From Siphonodentalium dalli (lineage: Eukaryota > Mollusca > Scaphopoda > Gadilida > Siphonodentaliidae), in contig CP136067.1 in NCBI GenBank assembly GCA_032622095.1, forward strand, positions 132,373,990 to 132,437,989: a DNA stretch of 64,000 nt, in the 5' to 3' direction. The position numbers and the translations under genes are program-made. The notes beneath the pieces were generated by a model that did not search any database, was not told where the DNA came from, and worked only from the letters and a program-made list of their open reading frames with translations. Below, in pieces: positions 62,301 through 64,000 of the stretch; position 1 is the first letter of the stretch, and each line of letters begins with the position of its first letter.

Positions 62301-63302
62301 AATCTATTTATTGAAACAAAATAATGCTAACCACTGTTAACTATGGTATTAAATTTCCCAAAACGAGTTTTTTATCAACATTTTGTTCAACAAGATATGG
62401 CCGTATTATTACTTAAGTATCACGAAATTTAGCCGCGTTACCACTTGGTTTTAGATTTATCCATCTTCATCTGCAATTTTGTCCTGGCCGGTTTGTTGGG
62501 TTAAATCGGACATAATTTAGGTCAGATTCCGGAACAGTCAAAGCCGGTAACAAGTTAATTTCAAAATAGTACATGGAAACACATAACAATCAGCTGTAAT
62601 ATCGCTTTAGCTTTTACAGTTGGGTTAACCCTTTACCCAACAGAGGGCCCTGTGCCAATGCATTCTCTTATATATGCGAGTCGACCATAGGTCGCCTCGC
62701 ATATATAAGAGAATGCATTGGCTTAACTCATTAAAAATTATAAAATTGTTAAAGAATGTAAGAAAAAATAGTAAAAAGTGTTAAAAAAATATTTCTTTAG
62801 GCCAATGCATTCTCTTATATATGCGAGGTGACCTATGGTCGACTCGCATATATAAGAGAATGCATTGGCACAGGGCATAACTGTAACTATCACAATGTGG
62901 TCAAGGAGCCGGTTCCAATGATATCCATATTTGTATGGTTCTATTGAGACAGACCGAAGATATTTTAGGCTGTTGAAGCTTTATGTGGCCGGTTTTGGCC
63001 GGTTCGTTGGGTAAAGGGTTAATTATATAAGGAAGTTGACAAATTTACTAATGTCCCAATATGTTCCCTATCATCATGACATGGATTCTTAAGTGTCAAC
63101 ACCTACCTGTATATGCACCAAATTTCTGGCATCGAAGTATATTCGAAATTCTAAGAGAGTAGAACACATTTATCCCGAAAGGTGGCGCTTCCATTAACGG
63201 CGGTACATTGCATTCTTGTTCTTGGCCTCTTGTATTCGAAACGAGGTGCAACAGGGTTAACAGTCCAGTTGATCCAAACAATAGTAAGCGGATCTGATGC
63301 AT
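50171..63302 (-). CDS. Secreted PAN/EGF/threonine-rich/C-type-lectin protein, six exons, complete
   Basis: On the minus strand, 63302-63107, 59798-59674, 56918-56819, 55681-55355, 52066-51875 and 50385-50171 join to 1155 nt: 384 residues plus TGA, with intron phases 1,0,1,1,1 all agreeing. Domains seen: hydrophobic signal peptide (residues 5-22); a PAN/apple-like module with C58, C68 and C80 (CQKVAYDSKSRTCYLL); an EGF-like module with C113, C118, C124, C136; a 142-249 threonine tract likely to be a heavily O-glycosylated stalk; and a C-type lectin domain from about 251 to 384 with all four core cysteines (C282, C354, C373, C382) and the WIDG core. No EPN or QPD sugar motif is visible, so carbohydrate specificity is open. 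The protein is probably extracellular, in recognition, mucus or adhesion (inference). I do not know this exact architecture as a named gene. Confidence 0.85.
50641..51112. mobile_element. TIR element, GGTACTCAATC family, copy 3 (lectin intron 5)
   Basis: Ends TAAAGGTACTAAATCCGATC and GTCGGATTGATTATCTTTA, with the same interior as the other copies. Confidence 0.65.
51339..51770. mobile_element. Double-hairpin element with different TIRs (lectin intron 5)
   Basis: Outer ends TCAAATCCAGTCGTAAGTCG and its inverted copy. Next to them CCCTGTGCC and two palindromes (51377-51445, 51663-51733) identical in plan to those of the piggyBac-like MITE, with the TTAAAGAAT spacer interrupted by ~120 bp. Flanked by a 15/16-bp direct repeat AATTGGTT(T/C)CGTCATA (51323, 51784). 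The right flank holds 13 extra bases. Confidence 0.7.
51875..52066 (-). CDS. Lectin gene exon 5: first half of C-type lectin domain
   Basis: Acceptor TTGTTCCAG/GG and donor CCGA/GTCAGT bound 192 nt in phase 1-1. It encodes the N-terminal strand, then ARRNCQSDGAHLITIKS, the classical C-x(3)-G-x-L helix region. The donor was chosen because it alone gives the phase exon 6 needs and yields the expected ...DPSNLWIDG junction. Confidence 0.75.
52067..53075. other. Lectin intron 4, left part, nothing recognised
   Basis: A+T-rich with poly-A/T runs. No exon consistent with the gene's phases and no repeat recognised. Confidence 0.4.
53809..54003 (+). pseudogene. Harbinger transposase N-terminal remnant
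   Basis: A 64-codon frame contains RHLNRRWCVRPWATSHMEEG, like the RRRWWVRPW...R...G segment at the start of HARBI1/PIF transposases. The DDE catalytic domain is missing; the following DNA is a hAT-like MITE and non-coding sequence. The host element's TAA target duplication supports the reading. Confidence 0.5.
54058..54787. mobile_element. hAT-like MITE nested in the Harbinger element
   Basis: Ends CATGGACGTGGC and GCACGTCTCTG, degenerate versions of the family's CAGGGACGTGGC TIR, with 8-bp flanks CATACACA/CACACACG. The interior repeats TTGGAAATTTCCAAC motifs and long C-runs. Confidence 0.6.
55355..55681 (-). CDS. Lectin gene exon 4: threonine-rich mucin-like stalk
   Basis: Acceptor ATGTTTCAG/GT and donor ACACCAG/GTAGAT bound 327 nt in phase 1-1. 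In the gene's frame it reads almost only ACN codons: about 108 residues, mostly Thr with scattered Ser, Ala, Lys, Ile and a Pro near the end, and no stop. The other frames give Asn/His-rich and (opposite strand) Val-rich shadows. Exact phase agreement with exons 3 and 5 supports this frame. Confidence 0.75.
55766..55981. repeat. 36-bp tandem repeat, six copies
   Basis: Six head-to-tail copies of a 36-bp unit (AGACATCATAACATTATATT...GTATATT) with only two single-base variants. Lies in lectin intron 3, 85 bp upstream of exon 4. Confidence 0.9.
56340..56780. repeat. Two-copy repeat in lectin intron 3/exon 3 downstream region
   Basis: GAATCGCTCACCAAAG...GCCA(A/C)(C/T)ATC(G/A)C(C/A)GAACATGTTT...CCACCCCTG occurs twice (about 56341 and 56528). 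No coding. Confidence 0.5.
56819..56918 (-). CDS. Lectin gene exon 3: EGF-like module
   Basis: Acceptor CATTTCAG/AAACC and donor GAATGAAG/GTGAGA bound 100 nt in phase 0-1. Residues 108-140 contain EPCYGIICDLGETC and YRCVQNE: four cysteines spaced as in the core of an EGF-like repeat. The last two cysteines of a standard six-cysteine EGF are absent, so it is a short or degenerate module. Confidence 0.75.
57055..57815. repeat. Decayed fragments of the CAGGGACGTGGC hAT-like family
   Basis: Shares TTTCCAACTAATGTTG, GGACC(A)AAA and C-run segments and ends resembling (C/T)CACGT(C/T)(C/T)CTG at 57118 and 57810. Lies in lectin intron 2. Confidence 0.5.
58286..58414. mobile_element. Small palindromic MITE (lectin intron 2)
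   Basis: Arms AGTTTTGGGACGGGTAAGTG and complement, with GATTATCGCAC and GAGCGTTTCGCG inside each arm and GGGGTATC/GATACCCC at the tip. Confidence 0.75.
58760..59566. mobile_element. hAT-like MITE (lectin intron 2)
   Basis: TIR CAGGGACGTGGC / GCCACGTCCCTG with 8-bp flanks CATGGGCA and CAGGGGCA (7 of 8). Interior full of TTGGAAATTTCCAAC motifs. No transposase. Confidence 0.75.
59674..59798 (-). CDS. Lectin gene exon 2: PAN/apple-like core
   Basis: Acceptor ATTCACAG/AT and donor CATTG/GTACGT bound 125 nt in phase 1-0. It encodes DPCQKVAYDSKSRTCYLLES, the C-x(n)-YD-x(n)-C-Y-L-L pattern of apple/PAN domains. The first expected cysteine comes from exon 1 (C58). A piggyBac-like MITE ends 46 bp upstream of the acceptor. 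Confidence 0.75.
59844..60237. mobile_element. piggyBac-like double-hairpin MITE, copy 2 (lectin intron 1)
   Basis: TTAA at both ends, TIR CCCTTTACCCAACA. Palindromes at 59997-60065 and 60142-60209, essentially perfect. In the lectin gene's sense it has the same orientation as copy 1 in the SLC16 gene, and its end is 46 bp upstream of the exon 2 acceptor. Confidence 0.85.
60238..62206. other. Lectin intron 1, middle, nothing recognised
   Basis: A+T-rich, no exon in the required phase and no repeat recognised. Confidence 0.4.
62207..62500. repeat. Truncated GGTACTCAATC family copy 4
   Basis: Starts TTAAAGTTACTCAATCCG with (CAA)n. It breaks off at CAATTTTGTCCTGGCCGG, where sequence resembling a piggyBac-like right end (GGCCGGTTTGTTGGGTTAA) takes over. 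Confidence 0.6.
62625..63022. mobile_element. piggyBac-like double-hairpin MITE, copy 3 (lectin intron 1)
   Basis: TTAA at both ends and the same TIRs. Palindromes at 62654-62723 and 62801-62870. Lies 85 bp inside the exon 1 donor, in the opposite orientation to copy 2. Confidence 0.85.
63107..63302 (-). CDS. Lectin gene exon 1: signal peptide and start of PAN-like module
   Basis: ATG at 63302-63300, donor ACAG/GTAGGT, 65 codons plus one base. It begins MHQIRLLLFG, with a hydrophobic core and likely cleavage near residues 22-26. The preceding in-frame TTG codon is not taken as a start. It continues to INVFYSLRISNILRCQKFG, the first half of a PAN/apple-like fold. Confidence 0.75.
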
Positions 63303-63383
63303 GGTGTACGTGTCGAAGTTAGCCAAAGTTACGGAGCTGAAGTTCCCCGTCTATGCCGGGAATCACAATTGTATTCCGGTAGC

Positions 63384-63960
63384 TCAGAGAAACATGCACT
63401 GCACTCTGTTTAACTGAGATATTCGACGATTGTCTTTTTTCTTTCCATTCCATTCACCCATATGTTGGTTCGTGTCCTCTTTTAGCACATTCTGTCGCAG
63501 CCGTAATGTGTCCGGGGTTGCGGCTTTAAAATCCACCAGTAGGTAACCGTACGGTTCATTCGTCGCTTCCGAAAACTCTCGCATCATACGTTGAGGGCAT
63601 TCAGGATACATCTGTCTTGATAATGTTGAAATTAAACCCTTGTCAATTGGATTATTGAACAATACCAAATATTGACAATTTCGTCGTTGCGTCGGATCTT
63701 TGTTGTAGCAGAAATTCTGGTTCAAACTTATCAAAGATAAGTTCAAATAATGACTTCCTTCGGAATGTAAATCATTAACTCTCTGGTCTTTTGATGAAGT
63801 TTGCATCAAGTCATCGAGTACAACTAGATTTTTATACTGGGGGTTGATAAGAGAATCCAAGTTTGCGGGTATTCCCCGTATAAAGTTGACCTGAGGGGTG
63901 ACGGTATACTTTATGTCATCATATAGGGGCTGTCAATATTTATAAAACCATATTATTCTG
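63384..63960 (-). pseudogene. P-loop packaging-type ATPase fragment, Polinton/virus-like, broken
   Basis: An open frame of 158 codons (63860-63384) continues upstream in frame with a TGA near 63932, which breaks it. Visible: a hydrophobic strand ending in DD (NLVVLDDLM, Walker-B-like), a downstream GSHYLNLSLISLNQN segment that fits the sensor strand of FtsK/HerA or A32-type ATPases, then FNNPIDKG and GYLLVDFKAATPDTLRLR. The P-loop should lie beyond the end of the window. Proteins of this kind are known from Maverick/Polinton elements and related DNA viruses, so this is best read as an old endogenous copy. The family assignment is from pattern recognition only. It ends 82 bp upstream of the lectin ATG on the same strand. 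Confidence 0.45.
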
Positions 63961-64000
63961 TCAGGTGCGGGTGATATTTTTGAGGCAGACTTTTGTAGCA

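Overview
The window is eukaryotic and reads like the genome of a marine invertebrate animal. It is A+T-rich, dense with DNA transposons, and holds two spliced protein-coding genes with canonical GT-AG introns. The only dense coding outside them is broken mobile-element protein. The species cannot be fixed from sequence alone. The SINEs with (ATT)n and (AATC)n tails, the Helitrons, and a lectin that mixes animal extracellular modules suggest a mollusc, another lophotrochozoan, or a basal deuterostome (inference).

Layout. 1-28 kb is intergenic and repeat-filled: palindromic MITEs, a tRNA-Thr-like SINE, one single Helitron (3369-4325), a ~60-bp satellite (9945-10636), a decayed LINE on the minus strand (about 11.2-16.55 kb) split by a composite TIR insertion, a 4.3-kb inverted-repeat element (16.55-20.82 kb), and a head-to-tail array of four Helitrons (21863-24696). 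28590-42091 (+) is a complete five-exon SLC16/monocarboxylate-transporter-like gene of 460 codons, assembled from five exons whose phases all agree (all introns phase 1). 42.2-50.1 kb is intergenic between convergent genes and contains a 4-kb inverted-repeat element plus MITEs. 50171-63302 (-) is a complete six-exon gene for a 384-residue secreted protein: signal peptide, PAN/apple-like module, EGF-like module, about 108 residues of nearly pure threonine, then a C-type lectin domain. A P-loop ATPase fragment of virus-like/Polinton type lies 82 bp upstream of its start on the same strand.

The two genes show no obvious functional link. What joins them is how their introns are colonised. Three copies of one hAT-like MITE with 8-bp target duplications sit in the SLC16 introns. 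piggyBac-like TTAA MITEs lie 46-85 bp from exon borders in both genes. Both MITE families, and a third element near 51.5 kb with unrelated ends, share one plan: terminal inverted repeats enclosing two complete hairpins. The Helitrons carry dense arrays of the extended nuclear-receptor half-site TCAAGGTCA and show several junctions at their 3' hairpins that look like rolling-circle read-through. These are the best candidates for something undescribed.
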